64,000 nucleotides of DNA, taken from Kamptonema formosum PCC 10802. GTDB lineage: Bacteria; Cyanobacteriota; Cyanobacteriia; Cyanobacteriales; Oscillatoriaceae. The notes under the pieces are model-generated. The model ran no database searches. It saw nothing but the letters and a program-made list of their open reading frames with translations, and was not told the origin of the DNA. The position numbers and the translations under genes were made by a program. The stretch is from NCBI RefSeq assembly GCF_000332335.1, contig NZ_KB235949.1:300781-364780 (forward strand). Reading direction: 5' to 3'. Position 1 is the stretch's first letter, and each line of letters starts with the position of its first letter. Below are positions 36,701 through 44,573 of this stretch, piece by piece.

Positions 36701-39700
36701 AACAATTTCGAGAAAAGCTGGCAGGGTTCCTGGATAAGTGCCGGCAGCAAAGCCAAAAGCGGGCTCCACTTGTTCGGAATAGATCAGCTGGCCGGTTAAA
36801 ATATTCCACTCCCAGGAAACCGTGCCGGCAGCTTGCAGCGCCAACCTCAGCCGCTCTTCGCTCTCCCGCAGCGCTTCCTGCGCCTGGGCTTCCCTTTTGG
36901 CTGCTTCGACCCGCTCTGTGATGTCGCTGGCCATGCCAAAAAAGCCGGTGATATTGCCCTTCTCGTCTCGCAAAGCGCCCAGCGACAGCAGCACGGGGAA
37001 GCGCGAACCATCTTTGCGGATATACGTCCACTCGCTCTCATTGGGGATTCCCCGGCCCAAGTCGGCGAAAATCGCTGCCCGCCGCTCCAATTCTTCTGGA
37101 TCGTGAAAGAGTGCGAGAGTGGCTTTGCCTATCACTTCTTCTGGAGCGTATCCTAACAGCCGCGCGGCGGCAGCATTGAAGGTTTGGATGGTGGTATCCG
37201 CGCGGGTGGAAGTAATCATATAGCTGGCCCCGTCCAGGATAGCGTGCTGCAATTGGCTGACTTCCAGGAGTTGAGCTTCCGCCTGCTTTCGCTGCGTGAT
37301 ATCAAAGCGGAGCGCGAGATACTGGTAAGGGTTTCCTTGGCTGTCCAGAAAGGGTACGATTGTGCTGTCCATCCAATAAAAGCTGCCATCTTTTGCCCGA
37401 TTTCTAATTTCTCCCTTCCAGACTTGACCGCTGGAAATCGTCGCCCACATCTCCCGGAAAAACTCTTTTGAGTGATAGCCAGATCTCAGGCATCGGTGAG
37501 TGTTCCCGAGCAGTTCCTCTCGGGAATACTGGGAAATTTTGCAGAATTTGTCGTTGACATAAGTAATGACGCCCTGTCTGTCGGTGATGGCGACAATCGC
37601 CGCCCGATCGAGAGCAACTGTTTGAAATTCCAGCTCTTTGAGGGCCTTTTGCAGCTGCTCTTCTGCCTGTACGCGGTGGGTGATGTCTGTTAAGCTGCCC
37701 ACAATCTCCAGAGGGGTGCCGGCGCTGTCGAGCACTAGCTTCATGTCATTCTGCAGCCAGCGATAGGTGCCGTCGGCGTGCGAAAAGCGGGATTCATTTG
37801 TGTGAGTCCCATTTTGGAACAGGGAGGGCAGTCCGGCAAAGAGTCCCGGCAGGTCTTCGGGGTGGACGCGGTTGCTCCAGAAACTGCTATCTTCCAGGAA
37901 GTCTTGGGCGTCGTATCCCAGCAGGGCGCGAATGTTGGAGCTGATGAACGAGGCCGCGAAATCCTCTCCTGGCTTGCAGCTATAAATGGCGGTGGGGCTG
38001 GTGGAGAGCAAATATTGCAATCGCTCTTTAACTGCTAGGGCTTCTTTTTGCGCCTGTTCGCGCTCGGCAATTTCCTGCTGCAATTGGTCTATGACTCGGG
38101 CTAATTCAGCCGTCCGCTCTTGAACTCGGATTTCTAGCTCTTGATTGAGCTGCTGCAGGGCTCGCGTCGAGCGCTGCCGTTCCAGTTCCGCCGCCGCCCG
38201 CGCCGCAAACACCCTGAGGATGGCCTCCGCTCGCGACCGGTCGGGGAGCGGCTGGCTGTCGAGAATGCAAATCAGGCCAATAGGCAGGCCGGCACTGTCG
38301 GTCAGCGCCACCCCCAGGTAGCTCTCGGCGTTAATGACGGCCAAGGCTGGGGCGTTGGGGAAGTGCTGCTGCACCCGCTCCCGACAGGCGTAGATTCCCC
38401 GGGCGAGGGCAAGTTCGCAGGGCGTGCCGGCGATCTGATATGTGAGGGCGGGCTGCATTTGGTTATTCGACCAGAACGCCTTGCCCTGCAATTGCGCGCC
38501 GGCTTTTTCTGCGACTGTGGCGTGGCGGACCCCTAGGGCGAGGGCCAGATGGCGGGCCAGGGCGGGGAAGAAGTCCTCTCCGGTGACGCCGGCTGTTCCG
38601 GCGACCAGGTTTTGCAGCGCTTCTTGTTCCGAGCGAATGCGCTCAAAAAGCTGCGCTTGCTGGATGGCGATGGCGATCTGCACGCTCAGCCGGTCTAGCA
38701 ACTCCAGCTCTGGCGCTTGCCACTGGCGGGGATCGCCGCACTGGTGGGCAATCAGCAACCCCCACAGAGAATTTTCCCTGTTGGGTGCCGCCTGTTGGGT
38801 GGGGGAGGGATCTGGCTGCTGCCGGGCTTCTTCTATCAAAATGGGCGCAACCAGCTTCGCTCGCACCTGAAAGCGCTCTAACATCTGCAAGTGGCAGTCG
38901 GTTAAGCCGGCTGTGCGGACATCGGCAATCGCTCGCTTGCGTCCTTTGCGGTATTCTTCTGCGACTGTCCCCAGACGGAAACAGGTTTCTTGGATGTGGC
39001 TGTCCAGCGCCACCGGCCAGCCCGGGGCGACCGATTCGGCAACGATGGTGCCGTCGCTGCTGCCATCGAGCTGGTAAACTACCACCCGATCGCACTGCAA
39101 TAGCTGCCGCACTTCGGTGACGGTGGCGTTGAGAATCTCCTGCAAGTTGAGCGATTGGCGAATCCGAGAGGCGACTTGGGCCAACAGGCGCTCTCGCTCC
39201 GCCTGCTGCTGCAGCTCGGCGGTGCGGGCTCGCACCTGTAGCTCCAACTCAGCATTGCGGTTGCGCAGCAATTGAAATTTTTCTGCTTTCAGCTGGGAAA
39301 CCTGCTGCTGCAAGGTGTGGGCGATGCTGTACATTTGCACCGGCTCGCCTAGGGCCAGCAAGCGGGTGCGGGTGATGACGCCCAGCAGTTCCCCCCGCGA
39401 GCCGGTGACTGCCAGCCTCCCCACATCGCGGCGCTGCATCTCCTGCTGCGCCTTCCACAGGGAATCAAAGGGGCTGATGCAAAACACCGGCGCACTCATC
39501 ACCTGCTGCGCCTGAATCTCGGCCAAAGGCAGCTGCAGCGCCTGAAACTGCACGATGTCCCCTTCGGTGACAATCCCTAAGGGCAGGGTCAAGTCCGGGC
39601 TCTCACCTGAGCTTCTCTGTACGATCGCCACGCAGCTGACTTGTCGCTCAGCAATCAGCCCGGCGACCTGCTGCAGGGAAGCGGTGGGCGGTGCGGTGAC

Positions 39701-40225
39701 GACAACGGTTGCCATGACCTCTGCCACCTGCCGCAGCTTCAGGAGATTCACCGGCTCGAGGCTGGCGCAAATCGTTTCCGAGGTCACCAGCCCCACCAGC
39801 GCGCCACCGTCGCCCACCACCGGCAAGTGGCGGATGCGGTGCTGGCGCAACAGGGAGAGGGCGGCGAAAATATTCTGGTCAGGAGCTTGTCTGAGGGCAA
39901 TCACCGGCGATGCCATCACATCAGCCACCGCAATGCCCTCCAGGTTGCCACCCTTCGCTGCTAGTTTGACAATATCCCGCTGGGTGAATATTCCGACGGG
40001 TTGCCGCCCCCCCACAACCAAGACACAGCTAGCCGACGAAGGCGGGCCGGCTTTGCCATCCGGGGGCGGGAGAGTCCTGTCTCTCAGGGGGCAGATGTAG
40101 CCGCGCCTTTGGCTCAGCAGGGCCAATACCTCTGTGACCGGGGTCTCAGGGGCGACGGTGAGCGGGTGCCGGTCAGTGGCAAGCTCTAGGGATGGCGGGC
40201 TGAGAGGGAAGTCGTGAGGCTGCAT
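33794..40225 (-). CDS. Giant sensor histidine kinase: 4xCBS, DXCF-like cyanobacteriochrome GAF, eight PAS, HisKA_2 kinase
   Basis: At 2143 aa this is the largest protein in the window and a paralogue of the kinase ending at 26783. Order: four CBS (about 13-298); coiled coil; GAF1 (about 350-530) with ETCF (Cys415) in place of DPCF and TDCHLQMLERFQV (Cys444); GAF2 (about 545-720); six PAS; GAF3 of a different type (SLTGSEYGFIGEI..., about 1545-1730); two more PAS; HisKA_2 with H in KEVHHRVKNNLQVI, then HATPase. It starts with ATG of MQPHDFPLSPPSLE. There are no membrane segments. CBS would read adenine nucleotides and GAF1 possibly light through a bilin. One PAS (TDRQGVITYVNDKFCKIS) resembles redox/Aer-type PAS. 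Roles are inferred from domains only. Confidence 0.9.
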   Translation of the reverse strand: MQPHDFPLSPPSLELATDRHPLTVAPETPVTEVLALLSQRRGYICPLRDRTLPPPDGKAGPPSSASCVLVVGGRQPVGIFTQRDIVKLAAKGGNLEGIAVADVMASPVIALRQAPDQNIFAALSLLRQHRIRHLPVVGDGGALVGLVTSETICASLEPVNLLKLRQVAEVMATVVVTAPPTASLQQVAGLIAERQVSCVAIVQRSSGESPDLTLPLGIVTEGDIVQFQALQLPLAEIQAQQVMSAPVFCISPFDSLWKAQQEMQRRDVGRLAVTGSRGELLGVITRTRLLALGEPVQMYSIAHTLQQQVSQLKAEKFQLLRNRNAELELQVRARTAELQQQAERERLLAQVASRIRQSLNLQEILNATVTEVRQLLQCDRVVVYQLDGSSDGTIVAESVAPGWPVALDSHIQETCFRLGTVAEEYRKGRKRAIADVRTAGLTDCHLQMLERFQVRAKLVAPILIEEARQQPDPSPTQQAAPNRENSLWGLLIAHQCGDPRQWQAPELELLDRLSVQIAIAIQQAQLFERIRSEQEALQNLVAGTAGVTGEDFFPALARHLALALGVRHATVAEKAGAQLQGKAFWSNNQMQPALTYQIAGTPCELALARGIYACRERVQQHFPNAPALAVINAESYLGVALTDSAGLPIGLICILDSQPLPDRSRAEAILRVFAARAAAELERQRSTRALQQLNQELEIRVQERTAELARVIDQLQQEIAEREQAQKEALAVKERLQYLLSTSPTAIYSCKPGEDFAASFISSNIRALLGYDAQDFLEDSSFWSNRVHPEDLPGLFAGLPSLFQNGTHTNESRFSHADGTYRWLQNDMKLVLDSAGTPLEIVGSLTDITHRVQAEEQLQKALKELEFQTVALDRAAIVAITDRQGVITYVNDKFCKISQYSREELLGNTHRCLRSGYHSKEFFREMWATISSGQVWKGEIRNRAKDGSFYWMDSTIVPFLDSQGNPYQYLALRFDITQRKQAEAQLLEVSQLQHAILDGASYMITSTRADTTIQTFNAAAARLLGYAPEEVIGKATLALFHDPEELERRAAIFADLGRGIPNESEWTYIRKDGSRFPVLLSLGALRDEKGNITGFFGMASDITERVEAAKREAQAQEALRESEERLRLALQAAGTVSWEWNILTGQLIYSEQVEPAFGFAAGTYPGTLPAFLEIVHPEDREKFLRSGLRSMQQKRDCEQEFRIAAPDGTVRWVENKGKVYLDATGRPVRMLGVAMNITNRKRSEEQLLQKTSELEAIFAASPDLYFRLSGEATILDCKGGNIPDLCAVPAALPGQPVRAALPAGAGEILHSATERVLLEKKPVSTEFSLTFSGGEQHYEARLMPFLQGQAIAIVRNITDRKQAEAVLRSTQDRLQSLLASSPTSIYSCSAEGDFGATFMSDNSAGITGYTPEEFLSYSGFWADRIHPEDKARVFAELPQLFERGHHTHEYRFLHKNGTYLWMRDELRLVCDAAGKPVEIVGSWTDITERKQADEALQRSNQLLRVISAAQSQFIASADPRILFDGLLDSLLSLTGSEYGFIGEILYAADGTPYVESAHMKMRGRPYLKIHAITNIAWNEEIQKLYEGNAGGGMEFHNLKTLFGAVIATGAPVIANTPDTDPRRGGLPEGHPPIRTFLGLPLYMDKQLIGMVGVANRPSGYDWHLVEYLQPFLSTCANIREAHRNDQRRQIAEQGLKQQLAAMEAASDGIAILNQDSEFIYLNTAHLHLFGYQHLGGLVGKTWRELYCPDEIERIERDIFPLIQQNGHWRGEATAKRCDGSTFAEELSLTFIEGVGLVCVCQDITERKLAEAQLKAAKEQLEAVLDAVPGFVSWVSSDLRYLGANRHLAATFNLSPEDFAGKKLGFLENSPDFADSMRQFFAGDSTATSQVFDVEIGGATRNYLIVAQKYQKGTAAVSVGIDITERQQAEEQLKASLQEKELLLKEVHHRVKNNLQVICSIFSLQSQYIKDTQILSVLEDSQNRIRSMALIHEKLYQSDTLAKIDFGEYVRSLANSLLSSYNVSTHLIRTRVRVDSVSLTLDTAIPCGLIINELVSNSLKHAFPNGMAGEISIDLSVESEGEMGLTVRDNGVGLPEGFDFKKNNSLGLRLVRALTRQIQGNLNATSAGGACFEITFPIWNKAVC

Positions 40226-40472
40226 GGCTGTGCTGGGGTGGAGAGTTCAGGCCGGCGCGGCCTGGGGGCCCGTTTGGCCGGTCAGTGGCAGCGTGCCGGC
40301 TGCTGTCTTAAGGAAAGCTTAAAACTATCCCGGCTGTCATGGGCAATTTACCGGATCGTTATTTCCGTGAGTTTGCGGATGCCGGGAAAAGGAGGGGGGA
40401 GGAGTTTTATAGCAAATTCGCTCGCTCCCTATCATAGCTCTGAGGGTGGGGCAAGGGGCAATAGGGAACTGT
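40226..40472. promoter_or_regulatory. Probable promoter region of the 2143-aa kinase, shared with its paralogue
   Basis: Bases 40292-40385 align by eye with 31731-31815 upstream of the other giant kinase: CGTGCCGGCTGCT, then an AT-rich stretch, then TCATGGGCAATTTACCGGAT. Conservation beyond the start codon suggests a common promoter or leader. No defined -10 box was identified. Confidence 0.35.
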
Positions 40473-40548
40473 GGATTTTGGATTTTGGATTTTGGATTTT
40501 GGATTTTGGATTTTGGATTTTGGATTTTGGATTTTGGATTTTGGATTT
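40473..40548. repeat. GGATTTT heptanucleotide array, about 11 copies
   Basis: An uninterrupted perfect array of the 7-mer GGATTTT, the longest in the window. Reading frames through it (FWILDFG repeats) are artefacts. Confidence 0.97.
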
Positions 40549-40608
40549 ATTTTTTTTCCTGGGTGGGCCATATCCGGCGCGCCATGCCCCATGCGGGTGC
40601 GATCTGCC

Positions 40609-40641
40609 AGAAACCAGGTTGCTTTAAGAAACCTGGTTTCT
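40609..40641. repeat. Palindromic repeat, AGAAACCAGGTTNCT variant
   Basis: A 33-base inverted repeat with AGAAACCAGG arms and one mismatch (TTGCT against AGAAA). It sits downstream of the next minus-strand gene and may terminate it. Confidence 0.85.
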
Positions 40642-40707
40642 TGATGTTTTCTTAATGAAAGTGCTGATTTTTAGGCTGGCTCAAGTGAGCCCGGGAGGGA
40701 GTGTAAA

Positions 40708-41796
40708 TCAGCAGGGCAGGGTGACTCCCACTGCTGTTTCTTGCTGGGGTGCGCTCTGGATTTTTAATTGACCGCCGTACAGTTCAGCAAGGCGTTTGGC
40801 AATGGCCAGCCCCAATCCCGAGCCTTGCTGTTCGTAGAGTTTGCGCTCAAATTGCCGGTAAGCGCCAACGTCCGCAATCTGCTCCGCCGTCATCCCCCGT
40901 CCCCTGTCGGTCACAGACAGGATATAGCGATTGCCGTCAGCTTTGCCGGTGACGGTGACTGGCGTGCCGGCAGTGGAAAATTTGAAGGCGTTCTCGATCA
41001 GTTCTTTGAGGAGTTTTGCCATATGGTTTTCTGATATCTTGACGCGGCTCTCTTCCAGTTTTAATTGCAAATCGCCAAGCCGGTCGGCTTGTTTGGCCTG
41101 TTCGCTGGCTGTGGCTTCAATGAGGCTCTGGACCGTGTTAATCTGGGCGCTCCGCAGCGCCCCGACTCGCTGAGGATCGGTGGCGATCAGTTCCAGCTCG
41201 GCATAGAGCAAGAAGTTCTGGATCAGGTGGTACAGGCGCTGGCCAGAACGGTGGATTTGTTCTGCCATCTCCCGGATTTCGGATGGCTCGAGCGACTCGG
41301 GTTCCTGGAGGAGAAGTTGTGAAAAACCCAGAATTCCATTCAGGGGTGTCCGCAGTTCGTGGGGGAGTGACCAGGTGATGTTGCTGCGCAGATCCTCGAG
41401 CTTTTGCTTCGCCTGCCGGTCAACAGCGGCTTGTTTTTCCAGCCGAGTCTGGATCGCTGTGAGCAGTTCGCCAGGGGTGCAGGGTTTGGTGAGATAGTCA
41501 TCCGCTCCCAGTTCCATGCCCTTGCGGGTGTCCGTCTTGTCGGCGAGGGCGGTGAGGAAAATGAACGGAATCGTCTCTGTCGCGGGATTCTGGCGCAACT
41601 GCGTCAGGACTCCGTGACCGTCTATTTCGGGCATCATCACGTCGCACAGGATCAAATCCGGTAAGGTTTGGGCAGCCAGTTGGATGCCGATTTTGCCATT
41701 TTCTGCCCCAACGGCTTCAAATTCCTCGGCATCCAGCAGTTCTAAAATGTTTTCTCGGATGGCTTGCTCGTCCTCAATTACCAAAATCTTTGTCAT
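40708..41796 (-). CDS. Receiver-histidine kinase hybrid
   Basis: 362 aa. REC (about 1-120) has VIEDEQ, phospho-Asp in LILCDVMMPE, FLTALAD and the Lys in DDYLTKPCTPGEL. HisKA has H in WSLPHELRTPLNGI, and HATPase has ENAFKFS, VTDRGRGM and GSGLGLAI. Upstream of the ATPase part is an extra helical stretch (SLIEATASEQAKQADRL). No PAS or membrane segment, so the input should be phosphorylation of REC. The start ATG is the only sensible one ([10 protein letters not shown]). It is a member of a group of similar REC modules (VIEDE..IR.NILELL.AE.F) repeated through the island at 42090-43835, 43813-44538, 46570-48267, 58166-59893 and 60096-60806. Confidence 0.92.
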   Translation of the reverse strand: MTKILVIEDEQAIRENILELLDAEEFEAVGAENGKIGIQLAAQTLPDLILCDVMMPEIDGHGVLTQLRQNPATETIPFIFLTALADKTDTRKGMELGADDYLTKPCTPGELLTAIQTRLEKQAAVDRQAKQKLEDLRSNITWSLPHELRTPLNGILGFSQLLLQEPESLEPSEIREMAEQIHRSGQRLYHLIQNFLLYAELELIATDPQRVGALRSAQINTVQSLIEATASEQAKQADRLGDLQLKLEESRVKISENHMAKLLKELIENAFKFSTAGTPVTVTGKADGNRYILSVTDRGRGMTAEQIADVGAYRQFERKLYEQQGSGLGLAIAKRLAELYGGQLKIQSAPQQETAVGVTLPC

Positions 41797-42089
41797 CTAT
41801 TTCCTGTCAGTTTTAGGTTTGGGTTTTGTTTCGATAGTAGCGAATCCGTCCCGCGCTCATCTGTTGGTGACTGATGACCTGAGCTACCGTCGCCTTCCCC
41901 AGGAGGGGGAAGGGCGAGGTGACAGGCGGGTGTTGAAATTCTTCCCACAGATTAACTCACTCCCGTCTGGTTTGGCAAACTTTTTGCAAGACAGAGGGTT
42001 AGTTTTGCTGGGGAAGCTGATATGTAATGATTTCCGGTTCCCCTCAACCTGTTTTCTATATCTTTCAGGTTTTATTTTCCAAGACTCTT

Positions 42090-43835
42090 TTATTTCGAGC
42101 CCGGCTGAAATGGCAACGTTTTTCCGGCCAGGAGTAACTTTTCAAACTCGGCTGCCGGCAGGGGGCGGCTAAATAAATAGCCCTGTATTTTATCGCACTG
42201 TTGCAGCCGCAAAAAGGCCAGCTCTGCTTCTGTCTCCACTCCCTCAGCAGTCACTTTGAGATTCAGGTGGTGGGCCAGGTCGATCGCAGCCGCTGTGATG
42301 GCCGTGTTTTTCAGGTCGGCGCTGAGATTGCTGACAAAGGTGCGGTCAATTTTTAAAATATCAAAGGGGAATTGTTGCAAATAGCGTAAGGAAGAGTAGC
42401 CGGTGCCAAAATCATCAATGGCAATTTGCAGTCCCAGGGCTTTTAAGGCACTCAAGCGCCGGATGGCGGCTTGGGAATTTTCCAGGAGGACGCTTTCGGT
42501 AAGCTCTAAGTCCAGATAGGTGGGGCTGAAACCGGTTTCTATTAATATATCGGTTAAGCGCTGGCGCATGTTGAGTTGGCTGAACTGGCGGCTAGAGAGG
42601 TTGACGGCGACTCGCAAACCGGAAAAACCGGCTTGGTGCCAGCCTTGCGCCTGCCGGCACGCGGCGCTCAAAACCCGCTCTCCGAGAGGCACAATCAAGC
42701 CGGTGGCCTCAGCGAGGGGAATAAATCTGGCGGGGGAAATTAACCCCCGCTTTGGGTGATGCCAGCGCAAGAGGGCTTCGGCACCGGCGATCTCACCGGT
42801 TTCCAGGCTGACTTGGGGCTGGTAATACACCTGGAATTCATCCCGCTCCAAGGCATAGCGCAGATCGGTTTCCAGGGTCAGATCGTCAGGGGTGGCGCTC
42901 AGGAAAGCAGCGGTGTAAAATTGATACTGGTTGCCGCCGTGCTGTTTGGCAAGGTGCATCCCTTGGCTGGCGTGCTGGAGCAATTTTTCCAGGGAGGTGC
43001 CGTCGCGAGGGTGGAGTGCGATGCCGGTGCTGGCGGTGAGGAAAACTTCTTGACTGTCTGAAAGAAAGGGTTGAGACAGGCTGTCTTGGATGGTTTGGGC
43101 GACACTGGCAGCATCTTGTTTTTTGTCTGCGGGTGGGAGAAGGATGGCAAATTGGTCGCCGTTCAGGCGAGCGGCGGTTGCTCCGGTGTCCAGGGACGCT
43201 GTTAAGCGCTGGGCAAAGTCTTTGAGCAACAAGTCGCCTCTCTCGTGTCCGAAGGTGTCGTTGATGCGGTTGAACCGGTCTAAACCAACGCACAGGACGG
43301 GTATGAGTTTGCCTGTGTCTGTGGGGGCGCAGCTGTTGAGAATCTGGCTGAACCGCTCTGCGAGTGAGAGCCGGTTTGGCAGCTGCGTCAAGCTGTCACA
43401 GTAAAGCAAGTCATTGAGTTTGTCTGACGCCCGCTGGATTTCAGCCATGTAGTGCTGCTGCATTGCTTCCTGTTTTTCCAGGCGAGTCTGGATCGCCCGC
43501 AGCAGTTCGTCGGGCCTGCACGGTTTGGTAAGATAGTCGTCTGCCCCCAGTTCCATGCCGGTGCGCATGTGGGCTCTGTCCCCTAAGGCGGTGAGGAAAA
43601 TGAAGGGGATGCTCGCCGTGGCCGGCTCGGCGCGCAGCAGGGTGAGGACTCTGTAACCATCGATGACAGGCATCATTAAGTCGCACAGGATTAAATCCGG
43701 CTGGCGCTCTCTGGCTAGCTTGACGCCGGCCAAGCCATTGTCCGCCCCAAAGCCTTCAAAATTTTCTGCCTCTAGCAGATCTAAAATATTTTCTCGAATA
43801 GTATCTTCGTCTTCAATGACTAGAATCTTTTTCAT
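42090..43835 (-). CDS. Receiver-GGDEF-EAL protein, EAL intact, GGDEF degenerate
   Basis: A 581-aa protein whose start was set at [11 protein letters not shown] rather than the upstream frame extension; this start overlaps the end of the preceding gene by 23 bases. REC has phospho-Asp in LILCDLMMPV. The GGDEF domain (about 155-320) keeps DSLTQLPNR but its active motif reads NGDQF, so diguanylate cyclase activity is unlikely. The EAL domain (about 335-575) has [47 protein letters not shown] and QGYLFSRP, the full set expected of a c-di-GMP phosphodiesterase. Phosphorylation of REC should control c-di-GMP breakdown. It forms a unit with the REC protein just upstream. Confidence 0.92.
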   Translation of the reverse strand: MKKILVIEDEDTIRENILDLLEAENFEGFGADNGLAGVKLARERQPDLILCDLMMPVIDGYRVLTLLRAEPATASIPFIFLTALGDRAHMRTGMELGADDYLTKPCRPDELLRAIQTRLEKQEAMQQHYMAEIQRASDKLNDLLYCDSLTQLPNRLSLAERFSQILNSCAPTDTGKLIPVLCVGLDRFNRINDTFGHERGDLLLKDFAQRLTASLDTGATAARLNGDQFAILLPPADKKQDAASVAQTIQDSLSQPFLSDSQEVFLTASTGIALHPRDGTSLEKLLQHASQGMHLAKQHGGNQYQFYTAAFLSATPDDLTLETDLRYALERDEFQVYYQPQVSLETGEIAGAEALLRWHHPKRGLISPARFIPLAEATGLIVPLGERVLSAACRQAQGWHQAGFSGLRVAVNLSSRQFSQLNMRQRLTDILIETGFSPTYLDLELTESVLLENSQAAIRRLSALKALGLQIAIDDFGTGYSSLRYLQQFPFDILKIDRTFVSNLSADLKNTAITAAAIDLAHHLNLKVTAEGVETEAELAFLRLQQCDKIQGYLFSRPLPAAEFEKLLLAGKTLPFQPGSK

Positions 43836-44538
43836 CGGTTTGCTCTCTAAATAGATTAAATCGCTGGAGGATCTTGGCATTTTCTGGACTCAGCAACTCT
43901 TGCAAGTTTGACAGTTGATTGAGCAGGGCAATTTCCCGGGCGCACTCTTCTTGCAAAATTTCCAGATAGCGCTGGCGGGCTGCCTCGGAAGGGGCCATCT
44001 TCAGCAGCTGAATCGCCATCGTAATATTCGACAGGGGATCTCGCAAATCTCGAGACAGTCTTTGCAGCAGGTCTTCTTTGGTGTCGCTCAGCTGCTGTAG
44101 CTCTCGCACTCTTTTTTGCAGCCCTTTGGCCCGCTCGCGCTCCGCCCTGGACTGCTGGGTGTAGGCGGCATGTTTTTTCAGTCGGGCGGAGATCGCCGCC
44201 AGCAGTTCCGCTGGGGTGCAAGGTTTGGTGAGATAGTCGTCCGCTCCCAGTTCCATTCCCAGGCGGAAATCATCCCTTTCGGTCTTGGCAGTGAGAAAGA
44301 TAAATGGTATGGTCGCCGTCTTCGGCTCGGAGCGCAATTCTGTCAGGACGCTATAGCCGTCGAGGTCGGGCATCATAATGTCGCAAACAATCAAATCCGG
44401 CAGCTCCTGTTTGGCCAGCAGGATGCCGGCTTGACCGCAGCTCGCCTCTAGGCAATCGAAATTCTCAGCTTTGAGGAGTTCGAGAATGTTATAGCGGATC
44501 GGCGCTTCGTCTTCAATCACTAAAATCTTGGTCATCAC
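43813..44538 (-). CDS. Receiver protein with a histidine-less dimerisation domain and no kinase domain
   Basis: 241 aa. REC (about 1-120) is complete ([36 protein letters not shown]). After a coiled coil comes a clear DHp/HisKA-like hairpin (KEDLLQRLSRDLRDPLSNI, MAIQLLKMA, RYLEILQEECAREIALLNQL). Where kinases have SHELRTPL, this has SRDLRDPL, so the phosphorylated His is Arg. The protein ends about 25 residues later with no ATPase domain. It cannot be a kinase; it may be a phosphorylation-dependent dimer or a partner that binds another DHp. A paralogue with the same design is at 60096-60806. It overlaps the start of the REC-GGDEF-EAL gene, so the two are translated together. Confidence 0.9.
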   Translation of the reverse strand: MMTKILVIEDEAPIRYNILELLKAENFDCLEASCGQAGILLAKQELPDLIVCDIMMPDLDGYSVLTELRSEPKTATIPFIFLTAKTERDDFRLGMELGADDYLTKPCTPAELLAAISARLKKHAAYTQQSRAERERAKGLQKRVRELQQLSDTKEDLLQRLSRDLRDPLSNITMAIQLLKMAPSEAARQRYLEILQEECAREIALLNQLSNLQELLSPENAKILQRFNLFREQTDEKDSSH

Positions 44539-44573
44539 AACAATTTTTCCTAGCCCGAGTGAGTCCTGGCTCC

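Noticed and set aside
37300..37630. A second LOV candidate in the 2143-aa kinase
   Set aside because: The PAS reading TDRQGVITYVNDKFCKIS lacks the RFLQ and NYRKDG motifs and looks like a redox/Aer-type PAS.
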